A DNA stretch of 64,000 bases from Bradyrhizobium ivorense (GTDB lineage: Bacteria > Pseudomonadota > Alphaproteobacteria > Rhizobiales > Xanthobacteraceae), in contig NZ_CAADFC020000004.1 of NCBI RefSeq assembly GCF_900696085.1, positions 1,178,501 to 1,242,500 on the forward strand. The letters are read 5' to 3'. Below the pieces are notes generated by a model. The model was not told the DNA's origin and ran no database searches. It saw only the letters and a program-made list of their open reading frames with translations. The position numbers and the translations under genes were made by a program. Every line of letters starts with the position of its first letter. Within the stretch, counting starts at the first letter, position 1. This document shows positions 8,182-17,290 of this stretch, piece after piece.

Positions 8182-9261
8182 ATGAAGAGAACGTTATTTG
8201 CAGCGGCCGCAGCGGTTCTCCTGGCCGGATGCATCAATAGCGGCGCCTGGGCCGCCGACAAATTGAAGGTCGGCTTTATCTATCTCGGACCGGTCGGCGA
8301 CCTCGGCTGGACCTATCAGCACGAACAGGCTCGGCAAGCCCTGGTGAAGGAACTTGGCGACAAGATCGAAACGACGTTCCTCGAGAACGTGCCGGAAGGA
8401 CCGGACGCCGAACGCGCGATCGAGCAACTCGTGCGCGCCGGTAACAAGCTGATCTTCACCACCTCGTTCGGCTACATGGATCCGACGCTGAAGGTCGCGA
8501 AAAAATATCCCAATGTGCATTTCGAGCATTGTTCGGGATACAAGCGTGACAAGAACATGTCGACCTATTCGGCGCGCTGGTACCAGGGCCGCTACATCCA
8601 GGGTCAGATCGCGGCCAAGATGTCGAAGGCCGGCGTGCTCGGCTACATCGGCTCCTTCCCAATTCCGGAGGTCGTGTCGGGCATCAACGCGACGATGCTG
8701 GGCGCCCAGACCATCAATCCGAACATCAAGGTCAAGATCATCTGGGTGAACTCCTGGTTCGATCCCGGCAAGGAAGCCGATGCGGCCAAGGCGCTGCTCG
8801 ACCAGGGCGCCGATATCATCATGCAGCACACCGACAGCCCGGCCGCAATGCAGGTGTCGGGCGAACGCGGCAAGCTCGCGTTCGGCCAGGACTCCGAAAT
8901 GATCAAGTTTGGTCCCAAGGCGCAGCTCACCTCGATCCTCGACACCTGGGCGCCCTACTACATCGAGCGCGTCAAGGCCGAGCTCGCCGGCACCTGGAAG
9001 TCGGAAGACACTTGGGGCGGCCTCGAAAGCAAGATGTTCGAGATGGCTCCCTACACCAACATGCCTGACGACGTGAAGAAGATGGCGGAGGACACCCAGG
9101 CCGCCATCACGGCCGGCAAGCTGCATCCATTCAAATGTCCCGTCGTCGCGCAGGACGGCAAGGACGTCGAATGCAAGGGCGGCGATCATCTCGAGGATAC
9201 CCAGATCCTCGGCATGAACTTCTACATCAAGGGGATCGACGACAAGATTCCCGGGAAGTAG
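8182..9261 (+). CDS. BMP-family substrate-binding lipoprotein of purine/nucleoside ABC importer
   Basis: 359 residues. The start at 8182 follows a GGAG ribosome site and gives a lipoprotein signal peptide with lipobox LLAGC, so the mature protein should be diacylglycerol-anchored at Cys17 before crossing to its periplasmic site. The mature domain opens with LKVGFIYLGPVGDLGWTYQHEQ, the hallmark of BMP/Med family (PnrA-like) nucleoside-binding proteins. It closes the importer operon and is followed by a hairpin. Close neighbours act on purines, so purine bases or nucleosides are the likely cargo (inference). Confidence 0.92.
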   Translation: MKRTLFAAAAAVLLAGCINSGAWAADKLKVGFIYLGPVGDLGWTYQHEQARQALVKELGDKIETTFLENVPEGPDAERAIEQLVRAGNKLIFTTSFGYMDPTLKVAKKYPNVHFEHCSGYKRDKNMSTYSARWYQGRYIQGQIAAKMSKAGVLGYIGSFPIPEVVSGINATMLGAQTINPNIKVKIIWVNSWFDPGKEADAAKALLDQGADIIMQHTDSPAAMQVSGERGKLAFGQDSEMIKFGPKAQLTSILDTWAPYYIERVKAELAGTWKSEDTWGGLESKMFEMAPYTNMPDDVKKMAEDTQAAITAGKLHPFKCPVVAQDGKDVECKGGDHLEDTQILGMNFYIKGIDDKIPGK

Positions 9262-9276
9262 GTCTGAGAAGGCTTC

Positions 9277-9300
9277 GGCTCGGGCAATTCCGCCCGAGCC
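9277..9300. terminator. Hairpin between convergent genes
   Basis: A 9-bp perfect stem, GGCTCGGGC with GCCCGAGCC around a 6-base loop, sits between the stops of the binding-protein gene and the convergent deaminase gene. There is no T-run on the + side. Confidence 0.6.
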
Positions 9301-9314
9301 TCCCGCCTCGTGCT

Positions 9315-10667
9315 CTATCCCGCGCGCATCGCAGCGGCGGCCGCGCTGTGGCGGCGGATCAGGTCAGCGACATCGAGCCCGGGAATGGCGCCGTCGATCA
9401 CGGCCCATCTGCCGCCGACCATCACACGATCGGCCCGGTGCGCGCCGCAGAGCACCAGCGCGGCGAGCGGGTCGCCGGAACCGGAAAACCGCAACTCATC
9501 AAGCTTGAACAGCGCGAGGTCGGCAGCCTTGCCGATCGCGATCTCGCCGAGTTCGGGGCGACCGACACAGGCGGCCGAGCCCTTGGTTGCCCATCGCAGC
9601 GCATCCCTGTGGCTGACCTTCGTCACGCCATAGCGGGCGCGCTGCAGCAGGAACGCGGCACGGACTTCCTGCATCAGGTTGGACCCGTCGTTCGACGCCG
9701 AACCGTCGACGCCGAGCCCGATCGCGACGCCGGCCTCCTCCATCTCGCAGACCGGACAACAACCCGAGGCCAGGATCTGGTTGCTGCAGGCACAATGGCT
9801 GACCGTCGTTCCGGCCGCGGCCAGCCGTTTCATCTCCGCCGCCTCGAAGAAGATGCCGTGGGCGAGCCAGGTCCGGGCATTCAACCAGCCGCATTGCTCG
9901 AGGTAATCGAGCGGGCGGCAGCCATACATCTGCTGGCAGAACCTGTTCTCGTCTTCAGTCTCGGCAAGATGCGTGTGCAGCCGGACGTCGAGCTTGCGGG
10001 CGAGATCGGCGGTCGAGCGCATCAGCGACGTTGTCACCGAGAACGGCGAACATGGCGCCAGCGCGATCTGCACCATCGCGTCCTCACCACGCTGATGATG
10101 TTTCGACACCAGCCGCGCGCTGTCGGCAAGGATCGCATCCTCGTCCTGCACCACGCTATCCGGCGGCAGCCCGCCGTCACGCTGCGAGAGGTTCATAGAG
10201 CCGCGTGTGAGCAGCACACGGATACCCAGTCGCTTTGCTACCTCGACCTCGATGTCGATCGCCTCTTCGAGGCCCGCCGGAAAGACGTAGTGGTGATCGG
10301 TGGTCGTAGTACAACCAGACAGCAGCAACTCGGACATCGCGACGCTGACGCCGAGCTCGAGCGATTGCGGAGTCAGTCGCGCCCACACCGGATACAGCGC
10401 CTGCAGCCAGGGAAACAGCTCGCGATCCATCGCGGCGGGCAGCGCCCGCGTCAGCGTCTGATAGAGGTGATGGTGGGTATTGATCAGCCCGGGCAGCACG
10501 ACATGGGCGCTCGCGTCGTAGACCGCAACATTTGCCGTCGACGGCTGATGCCCGGCCCCCACGCACTCGACGACCTTGCCGCCATGGACCACAACGCCGC
10601 GTTCGGCTCCCTCGGCCAGAATCGACAGTGGATCCTTGATCCAGATTGCCTGCATTTGATCCATCAT
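9315..10667 (-). CDS. 8-oxoguanine deaminase-like amidohydrolase
   Basis: 450 residues, metal-dependent amidohydrolase (TIM barrel) of the AtzB/TrzN/8-oxoguanine deaminase group. Visible motifs are LPGLINTHHHLYQTLTRA (metal-binding HxH), HTHLAETEDEN, and LGVDGSASNDGSNLMQEVRAA with the metal-binding Asp. The ATG at 10667 is preceded by GGGAG; longer in-frame reading upstream would collide with the divergent FAD-subunit gene. Converting 8-oxoguanine to urate fits its place between the purine importer and the xanthine dehydrogenase/urate oxidase genes. Hydroxy-triazine aminohydrolase activity is an alternative within the family. Confidence 0.85.
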   Translation of the reverse strand: MMDQMQAIWIKDPLSILAEGAERGVVVHGGKVVECVGAGHQPSTANVAVYDASAHVVLPGLINTHHHLYQTLTRALPAAMDRELFPWLQALYPVWARLTPQSLELGVSVAMSELLLSGCTTTTDHHYVFPAGLEEAIDIEVEVAKRLGIRVLLTRGSMNLSQRDGGLPPDSVVQDEDAILADSARLVSKHHQRGEDAMVQIALAPCSPFSVTTSLMRSTADLARKLDVRLHTHLAETEDENRFCQQMYGCRPLDYLEQCGWLNARTWLAHGIFFEAAEMKRLAAAGTTVSHCACSNQILASGCCPVCEMEEAGVAIGLGVDGSASNDGSNLMQEVRAAFLLQRARYGVTKVSHRDALRWATKGSAACVGRPELGEIAIGKAADLALFKLDELRFSGSGDPLAALVLCGAHRADRVMVGGRWAVIDGAIPGLDVADLIRRHSAAAAAMRAG

Positions 10668-10794
10668 TTCGTCTCCCGGGCCGGCGACCGCCCATCCCGC
10701 CTGCAAGGAACATCCCACGTCCCGCGAGACTTGGCGTTGCTCTTGCAAGCCTTCATAGTCAATGATGCATCTCGTTGAAAGCGTTGGCGTATCC

Positions 10795-11616
10795 ATGGAC
10801 TTGAACACCGTCACCGAGGTCGTCCATCCGCTCTCGCGGGCGCAACTGCCCGTTTGGACGGCAGGCGATGCATGGCTCGCGGGCGGCACCTGGCTGTTCT
10901 CGGAGCCCCAGGTGCATCTCACCCGGCTGATCGATCTCGCCGACCTGAATTGGCCGGCACTCACGATCGGTGACGCGCATCTGAGCATCGCGGCGACCTG
11001 TACGGTCGCGCAGCTCGATGCCCTCGCCTGCCCGCCGGACTGGATGGCCGCGCCGCTGATCAGCCAGTGCTGTCGTGCTTTTCTGGCTTCGTTCAAGATC
11101 TGGAAGACCGCGACCGTCGGCGGCAACATCTGCATGTCGCTTCCGGCGGGACCGATGATTTCATTGACCTCGGCACTCGATGGCGTGTGCACGATCTGGA
11201 TGGCTGGCGGCGGCGAGCGGACCATCCCGGTCGTGGACTTCGTGGCCGGTGATCATGCAAACGTGCTGGCCCACGGTGACCTGCTGCGGCAAATCGATAT
11301 CCCGATCGCCGCCCTGAGGCGGCGTTCGGCGTTCCGCCAGATTTCGCTGACGCCCGTCGGCCGCTCAGCCGCACTGCTGATCGGCAGCCTCGACAATAAC
11401 GGCATCTTCACACTGACCGTCACCGCCTCGACGGTCCGCCCTGTGCAATTGTCGTTTCCAGCCATTCCTCGTGCCGACGAACTGCGTAACACGATCCTGC
11501 GGAACATTGCGGACGACCTCTACCACACCGACGTCCACGGCAGACCGCTGTGGCGCAAGCACATGACGCTGCGGCTTGCCGAGGAGATCCGCGACGAATT
11601 GCAGGCGCGCCCATGA
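10795..11616 (+). CDS. Xanthine dehydrogenase FAD-binding subunit
   Basis: About 273 residues from the ATG at 10795 (ATG 10762 would add 11 residues). N-terminal FAD motif AGGTWLFSEPQ and the second motif TATVGGNICMSLPAGPMISL identify the xanthine dehydrogenase FAD domain. It is shorter and more divergent than the FAD subunit at 184-1020. It overlaps the next gene by 4 bp (ATGA) and supplies the domain missing from that Fe-S/Mo fusion, so the two make a complete enzyme oxidising xanthine to urate (inference on substrate). Confidence 0.85.
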   Translation: MDLNTVTEVVHPLSRAQLPVWTAGDAWLAGGTWLFSEPQVHLTRLIDLADLNWPALTIGDAHLSIAATCTVAQLDALACPPDWMAAPLISQCCRAFLASFKIWKTATVGGNICMSLPAGPMISLTSALDGVCTIWMAGGGERTIPVVDFVAGDHANVLAHGDLLRQIDIPIAALRRRSAFRQISLTPVGRSAALLIGSLDNNGIFTLTVTASTVRPVQLSFPAIPRADELRNTILRNIADDLYHTDVHGRPLWRKHMTLRLAEEIRDELQARP

Positions 11617-14333
11617 CGTTCGAGATCAACGGCAACACGTTCTCGACTCTACCGCGTCCCGGACAATGCCTGCGCACGTTCCTGCGCGAGCTCGGTCATC
11701 TCGGCGTCAAGAAGGGTTGCGACGCCGGCGATTGCGGCGCCTGCACGGTGCTGCTCGACGGCGAGCCGGTCCATAGCTGCCTGATCCCGGCCTTCCGCGC
11801 CGATGGCCATGCGGTGACCACAATCGAGGGCTTGGGCGGTATCGGCGGCACGCATCCGCTGCAGCGCGCGTTCCTCGATGCGCAAGGATTTCAGTGCGGC
11901 TTCTGCACGGCCGGCATGATCCTCACCTGCGCCTCACTGAATCAGGCGCAGCGACAGGATCTGGACGCTGCGCTAAAGGGCAATATCTGCCGCTGCACCG
12001 GCTATCGTTCGATCCAGGACGCGCTCGACGGCAAGACCAACATCGAGGATGCTGTGGCCGGCCCGGCTTTTGGCCGCAGCCTTCCCGCCCCCGCGGGCCC
12101 GCTCATCGTACGCGGTGCCGCGCCCTACACCTTCGATACGGCGATCGACGGCCTGCTGCACATCAAGCTCCTGCGTTCACCCCACGCTCACGCACGAATC
12201 GTTGCGATCGACAAGACGGATGCATTGAAGGTCGCAGGCGTCCACGCGGTGCTGACGCATGAGGATGCGCCCGACTGCCTGTTCTCGACGGCCCGCCATG
12301 AGCGCGACTGGATGGATCCCGATGACACCAGGGTGTTCGACACGATCGTTCGCTTCGTCGGTCAGAAAGTCGCTGCGGTGGTTGCGGACAGCGAACCTGC
12401 CGCAGAGGACGCATGCCGCCGCCTCAGGGTCGACTACGAGATCCTTCCCGCGGTGTTCGATCCAATCGCGGCGATCGCCGACGGCGCCCCGCCGATTCAT
12501 CCCGACAAGACGACCACGCACCGCGTCGCCAATGCCGCGCGCAACATCGTCGCCGAAACACATGGTGAATTTGGCAATGTCGCGCGCGGACTCGCAGAGG
12601 CGGCCGTCACCTATGAAGGCACCTTCACCACCCAGCGCGTCCAGCATGCGGCGCTGGAGACCCATGGCGGGCTGGCATGGCTTGATGCCTCGGGCGTGCT
12701 CAACGTCCGCTCCAGCACGCAGGTCCCGTTCCTCACCCGCCGGGCGCTGGCGGGCATTTTCCAGCTGCCGCCCGACAAGGTCCGGGTGTTCTGCGAGCGT
12801 GTCGGCGGCGGCTTCGGCGGCAAGCAGGAGATGCTTGTCGAGGACGTGCTCGCGCTCGCCGCGCTTCGCACCGGCCGGCCGGTCAAGCTCGAGCTCACAC
12901 GCGAGGAGCAATTCATCGCGACCTCGACACGGCACCCGATGCGCATCACCGTAAAGGCCGGGGCAGACAAGGACGGCCGGTTGACCGCGCTGCAACTCGG
13001 CGTGCTCTCAGACACCGGCGCCTACGGCAATCATGCGGGGCCGGTGCTATTCCATGCGGTCAGCGAATGCATCAGCGTCTACAATTGCCCCAACAAGAAG
13101 GTCGACGCCGTCGCCTGCTATACCAACACGCTGCCGGCAGGCGCCTTCCGCGGCTATGGCCTGCCCCAGACGCTGATCGCCGTCGAGGCCGCGATCGACG
13201 AGTTGGCCAAGCAACTCGGCATCTCGCCGTTCGATATGCGCCGTCGCAATGTGGTCAGGCCGGGCGATCCCATGCTCTCGCCGCCCGGCTCCGAATATCA
13301 CGACGTGGAGTACGGCTCCTACGGCCTCGACCAATGTCTTGATCTGGTCGAGCGCGCGATGACGGAGGATGCCCCCCGACCACAGCTCTCCGCCGACTGG
13401 CTGATCGGTGATGGCATCGCCCTGACCATGATCGACACCGTGCCACCGGCCGGCCACATCGCGGACTGCGCAATCAGGCTATGCGACGACGGACGCTTCG
13501 AGCTGACCGTCGGCACCGCCGAATTCGGCAACGGTACGAGCACGGTCCATCGTCAGATCGCAGCGACCGCGTTGGCAACGTCGGTCGACCGCATCCTCCT
13601 GCGACAGTCCGACACCGCGCATGGCGGCCACGACACCGGCGCCTATGGAAGTGCCGGGATTTTCGTCGCCGGTAGTGCAACGCAAGCGGCTGCCGAAAAC
13701 CTGGCGCGCAATCTGAAGGCTTTGGCCTGCCAGATGACTGGAAATGACCCGAGCATCTGCCTGCTGGAGGCCGATCATGCGGTTTGCGGCCGGCACCGAC
13801 TGCCCTACTCCGAGCTTGCGCGAGCGGCGCGTGCCGGTGGTCACCCCCTGCAGGCAAGCGGTACGTCGAGCGGAACGCCGCGTTCGGTTGCCTTCAACGT
13901 GCAGGGGTTTCGCGTTGCCGTGAACAAGGGCACCGGCGCGCTGAAGATCCTGAAGAGCGTGCAGGCCGCGGACGCCGGCCGTGTCGCCAACCCGATGCAG
14001 TGCCGCGGTCAGGTCGAGGGCGGCGTCGCACAATCGCTCGGTGCGGCGCTCTACGAAGAACTGGTGATCGGCGACGACGGCCGCGTGATCAATCCAAAAT
14101 TCCGGGACTATCACGTACCTTCTTTCGCCGACGTTCCGCGCACCGAGGTCTATTTTGCCGACACATCAGACAGTGTCGGCCCGATGGGGGCGAAATCGAT
14201 GAGCGAGAGCCCCTACAACCCCGTCGCTGCCGCGCTCGGCAACGCCATCGCCAACGCGACGGGCATTCGCTTCACCGACGTTCCCTTCAAGCCCGACCGG
14301 CTGTTTCCGGCGCTGCTGAACAAATTTGGCTAG
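11613..14333 (+). CDS. Xanthine dehydrogenase, fused 2Fe-2S and molybdopterin subunits
   Basis: 906 residues. Residues 1-150 form the Fe-S part: Cys36, Cys41, Cys44 and Cys56 of the plant-type cluster, then QCGFCTAGM and NICRCTGY. From ~175 to the end is the molybdenum domain, with GLLHIKLLRSPHAHARI, RVGGGFGGKQEMLVEDV, GAFRGYGLPQ, and GPMGAKSMSESPYNPVAAAL near the catalytic end. Conventional bacterial XDH places Fe-S and FAD together (XdhA) with a separate Mo subunit (XdhB); here Fe-S is joined to Mo and FAD is separate. The start overlaps the FAD gene stop. It converges on urate oxidase. Confidence 0.9.
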   Translation: MTFEINGNTFSTLPRPGQCLRTFLRELGHLGVKKGCDAGDCGACTVLLDGEPVHSCLIPAFRADGHAVTTIEGLGGIGGTHPLQRAFLDAQGFQCGFCTAGMILTCASLNQAQRQDLDAALKGNICRCTGYRSIQDALDGKTNIEDAVAGPAFGRSLPAPAGPLIVRGAAPYTFDTAIDGLLHIKLLRSPHAHARIVAIDKTDALKVAGVHAVLTHEDAPDCLFSTARHERDWMDPDDTRVFDTIVRFVGQKVAAVVADSEPAAEDACRRLRVDYEILPAVFDPIAAIADGAPPIHPDKTTTHRVANAARNIVAETHGEFGNVARGLAEAAVTYEGTFTTQRVQHAALETHGGLAWLDASGVLNVRSSTQVPFLTRRALAGIFQLPPDKVRVFCERVGGGFGGKQEMLVEDVLALAALRTGRPVKLELTREEQFIATSTRHPMRITVKAGADKDGRLTALQLGVLSDTGAYGNHAGPVLFHAVSECISVYNCPNKKVDAVACYTNTLPAGAFRGYGLPQTLIAVEAAIDELAKQLGISPFDMRRRNVVRPGDPMLSPPGSEYHDVEYGSYGLDQCLDLVERAMTEDAPRPQLSADWLIGDGIALTMIDTVPPAGHIADCAIRLCDDGRFELTVGTAEFGNGTSTVHRQIAATALATSVDRILLRQSDTAHGGHDTGAYGSAGIFVAGSATQAAAENLARNLKALACQMTGNDPSICLLEADHAVCGRHRLPYSELARAARAGGHPLQASGTSSGTPRSVAFNVQGFRVAVNKGTGALKILKSVQAADAGRVANPMQCRGQVEGGVAQSLGAALYEELVIGDDGRVINPKFRDYHVPSFADVPRTEVYFADTSDSVGPMGAKSMSESPYNPVAAALGNAIANATGIRFTDVPFKPDRLFPALLNKFG

Positions 14334-14396
14334 CGTCTGACGCCGCCGGGCGGCGATAGAATGGATCGATCCTGCACCGGCGGGAGCGCAATCGGG

Positions 14397-15239
14397 CTAG
14401 CCGCGTCCCACCGTACACTCGATCTGCCCATGGGGCTCGTCGGTCGGCAGGAACACGTCGTTGTTGTTGTCCAGTCCAAAGGCCGCAAGATTGATCGGGA
14501 TGAAGTGCATGTTGGGGCAGGCCATGCTGATCTCCGATATCTCGGAGACCGCGGCAAGCGCTGCCTCGCCCATGCGGTAGAGACTGTCCTGCACGCTCTT
14601 GCTGTAGGTGGTCGAAAAGACCTTCAGCAAGGAATCGAGGATCCTTGCATTCGCCGCCGGATAGCTCGCCGGCTTTGCGGACCACGCCCACGACGCCACC
14701 ATGCTGGTCGCGCAGATGCGATCCGCGGTCTCCGGGATCGTGGTGTAGCGATCCTTGACATAGCTTTCCCAGCCCGACTGGGTCGATTTCATGAATGCGA
14801 ACCCGTCGACGCCTGACGCCAGCGTCGGCGCTTCGCCCCGCGCCATCGCAACCTCGACCGTCGGACGGCCGTTGCCGTCGAGCACAAAGCTGTGCGGATG
14901 TGGCTTGCCGTCGAAACTCAGGCGGGTCCATCTGGTCTCGTGCGAGGTGAGAGCGACGGATGAAATCTGCGGATAGGTGTCGAGATATTTCCTCGCCAGC
15001 ACCTGGCAGAACTCCTCGGCACAAAGCCCGGTGTTTTCACGCGCGACGACATTGACGATGTTCTTGATGGTATCGGTCGACACCGTCATGCTGTTGTCGG
15101 CATCGGTATAGGTCCGGGCGAAGTCGCCTTCGACCATCGCCTTGATGTTGAGCTGACTGACCTCCTGCCGCTCCCCGTCGCGATGAATCCGCATCACGCG
15201 AACGCGGCCCTTTCCATATCGGTTCTTGATCAGCGGCAC
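14397..15239 (-). CDS. Urate oxidase (uricase)
   Basis: 280 residues, cofactor-free uricase (T-fold). Motifs include NRYGKGRVRVMRI at the N terminus (the catalytic Lys sits in the KxxVR segment), NIVNVVARENTGLCAEEFCQ, and a second-half stretch DRICATSMVASWAWS followed by ISEISMACPNMHFIPINLAAFGLDNNNDVFLPTDEPHG. Length is close to the 290-300 typical of the family. It converts urate to 5-hydroxyisourate plus H2O2. It converges on xanthine dehydrogenase, and the enzymes for the next two steps are fused in the gene just upstream on the same strand, 223 bp away. Confidence 0.93.
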   Translation of the reverse strand: MPLIKNRYGKGRVRVMRIHRDGERQEVSQLNIKAMVEGDFARTYTDADNSMTVSTDTIKNIVNVVARENTGLCAEEFCQVLARKYLDTYPQISSVALTSHETRWTRLSFDGKPHPHSFVLDGNGRPTVEVAMARGEAPTLASGVDGFAFMKSTQSGWESYVKDRYTTIPETADRICATSMVASWAWSAKPASYPAANARILDSLLKVFSTTYSKSVQDSLYRMGEAALAAVSEISEISMACPNMHFIPINLAAFGLDNNNDVFLPTDEPHGQIECTVGRG

Positions 15240-15462
15240 GTCAAAGCCTCCATCTATGGCCCCGCGGCCGGCATCGCCCGCCGCCCGTCGTGGCCGATAT
15301 TGAGCAACGTTTGTGCCATCGGCAAGCTCGCGCCACCCACCGCGCCATGGATAGACCAGGCTCGATCACTGGATCGTGGCCCCACGGCATGGCCGCCCTG
15401 CCGGGATCTTCACCATCCCTGCCGCGCCTTTCAGCAGTCATCTGCCGCCTGCGATTCCGTAG

Positions 15463-16344
15463 CTAGCTTCCGCGATAGGTCGCGTAACTCCATGGCGTCA
15501 CGAGCAGCGGGACATGCAAATGGCCTTCGGGTTCGCTGACCGAGAAGCGCAACGGTATCTTGTCCAGGAACGGCGGACTGGACAAGGGCACGCCACGCTT
15601 GGCGAAGTAGTCGCCGACCTCGAACAGCAGCTCGTATTGTCCCGCGGGAACGGGACGTCCACCGATCAAGGGGCGATCGGTGCGTCCGTCGGCGTTCGTC
15701 GAGGTCCGCGTCACCGTACGGCTCGCGCCCAGTTCTGCAAGTTCGATCAGTTCAACCGTAATCCCTGCCGCGGGCTTGCCGCTGTGAGTATCCAGCACAT
15801 GGGTTGAAAGACGCCCATGCACGGCAAGCCTGTCGTCGGCCGTCACGGTCTGGTCGAGCCTTAGCGCTGCGATGCGGCAGATCTCCTCCACGGAGTTCTT
15901 CATCTCGGCAGCGGCGTCGTTCGGCAATCGGCGCGCGAAGTCACGCAGAATGGAATCCTTGGTGTGGCGGCGCACGCAGACAATGTAGGGGAAGCCGAAC
16001 TTGGCGCGATAGGCGCTATTGACGCGTTGAAACGCGTCGTACTCCGCATCGGACAGCCGATCGAGCCCCACGCTGTTTTGCTCGGCATTGGACTCGCTGG
16101 TGAGGCCCGCCGCACGCTGCGTCTTGTCGGCAAGATCGGGATGCGCCTTGATCAATGCCAGCCGCAGTTCTGCCGGCGCCCGCTCGACGGCGGCCTTCAT
16201 CGCCATGAACAATTGCGTGATGCCGGCATACGGCCGCTGCATCGAAACTTGCTCGGCAACCCAGGGCGAGTGTTCGAAGACATTGGCGAGAGCCGCGACA
16301 AAATCATCTCGGCTGGCGTTGTTGAGATCAGGCAATGTCGTCAT
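15463..16344 (-). CDS. Fused OHCU decarboxylase / 5-hydroxyisourate hydrolase
   Basis: 293 residues from ATG 16344 (a GTG at 16377 would add 11). Residues ~1-165 are 2-oxo-4-hydroxy-4-carboxy-5-ureidoimidazoline decarboxylase, recognised by LIKAHPDLADKTQ and FGFPYIVCVRRHTKDSIL. Residues ~180-293 are transthyretin-like 5-hydroxyisourate hydrolase, with RLSTHVLDTHSGKPAAGITVEL and the C-terminal YRGS signature. The fused order decarboxylase-then-hydrolase is the reverse of the reaction order. With urate oxidase next door the pair completes urate to S-allantoin without release of unstable intermediates. Confidence 0.93.
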   Translation of the reverse strand: MTTLPDLNNASRDDFVAALANVFEHSPWVAEQVSMQRPYAGITQLFMAMKAAVERAPAELRLALIKAHPDLADKTQRAAGLTSESNAEQNSVGLDRLSDAEYDAFQRVNSAYRAKFGFPYIVCVRRHTKDSILRDFARRLPNDAAAEMKNSVEEICRIAALRLDQTVTADDRLAVHGRLSTHVLDTHSGKPAAGITVELIELAELGASRTVTRTSTNADGRTDRPLIGGRPVPAGQYELLFEVGDYFAKRGVPLSSPPFLDKIPLRFSVSEPEGHLHVPLLVTPWSYATYRGS

Positions 16345-16440
16345 GGGCCGTCCGATTGTCCATTCGATGGATGACACTTCGACCTGGAATGCGCCGGATC
16401 GTCGTCCGGGGTAATGCGCACCGCTGTAGCGTGCCCCCTG

Positions 16441-16728
16441 CTACCGCCGGTCGTAGGACCAGCCGAACAATCCGGTCCGCTGCGTTTCCGGCTCGGGCGG
16501 CGGCGCGGCTGGCTTGGCCTCGGCCGCCGGCGCGGCGGCCGGTGGTGGCTGCGGCACGTCCTCGCATTTCATCGAGTAGACCAGTTCGCCTTTTGCGGTC
16601 TTGCCGATCGGAGCACAAACGTCGGCCGGCCCGGCCGCGGCTCTTGGAAGGGCCTTGGGCGTCGGCCGCGTCTCTGCCGATGCCGGCGAAACGGCCAGCA
16701 GCATGACCAGAAGGATTTTCGTTCTCAT
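16441..16728 (-). CDS. Small secreted Pro/Ala-rich protein
   Basis: 95 residues with a clear signal peptide (MRTKILLVMLLAVSPASA, cleavage after ASA). The mature part has two cysteines (in ADVCAPIG and SMKCEDV) that could form a disulphide, then a Pro/Ala-rich tail ending GLFGWSYDRR. No known domain recognised. It lies 96 bp upstream of the OHCU decarboxylase gene start on the same strand, so co-transcription is possible but function cannot be inferred. Confidence 0.6.
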   Translation of the reverse strand: MRTKILLVMLLAVSPASAETRPTPKALPRAAAGPADVCAPIGKTAKGELVYSMKCEDVPQPPPAAAPAAEAKPAAPPPEPETQRTGLFGWSYDRR

Positions 16729-16929
16729 CGGGTACCTTCAGATGGTGCGTCCAAGCCGGTACTGACTGGTGCCGGCAGACGATAAACCCTGCCAAAAATT
16801 TAGTCGCGCCCAATTATTTTGCGCACTGCTTCGTGATTGTAGCCACCCTAAGGAACGCCCTTGCAAGCACTATTTGCTGAGGAACGAGCCGGCGATAACG
16901 CCGGCTAGAAAGCGCGAGGGAGATGCCCA

Positions 16930-17148
16930 ATGAGCAAGAACGTTTACGCTGTCGCGACAGGTCTATTGCTTGCACTGACCGTGCAGAGCGCTACGGCCGC
17001 AGAGCGTCACCGCAAGCCCCAGGCTGCACCGACACATCAATCGCAGGCACGCCCCACCGACGCCTATGCAGCATGGCAGCCCTCCAGGGTGATCAGTCCC
17101 GCTCCGTCCTACTACACCGGCGGGTATTCGGCGCCGGCCGGACATTAG
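16930..17148 (+). CDS. Small secreted His/Gln/Pro-rich protein
   Basis: 72 residues with a signal peptide (MSKNVYAVATGLLLALTVQSATAA). The mature ~48 residues are low-complexity, rich in His, Ala, Pro, Gln and Tyr, and have no recognised domain. A purine-rich ribosome site (CGCGAGGGAGATG region) precedes the ATG. It points away from the preceding small gene. Function unknown. Confidence 0.5.
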   Translation: MSKNVYAVATGLLLALTVQSATAAERHRKPQAAPTHQSQARPTDAYAAWQPSRVISPAPSYYTGGYSAPAGH

Positions 17149-17290
17149 ACCAATACCGGGCTTCGTTCGCCCTGGGGCCTCGCGGGGTTGAATCGGGGAG
17201 GCGCCAAACATCTCCTCCGATGCTCGCTGATAGTGGCATGCGCATGCATTGTCCGCCAGGCCGACCGTTGCATCGCGGCGCCCACATCGT

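Noticed and set aside
9135..10778. A 547-codon + strand frame across the deaminase gene
   Set aside because: The minus strand encodes a well-defined amidohydrolase with metal motifs; the + frame has no recognisable domain.
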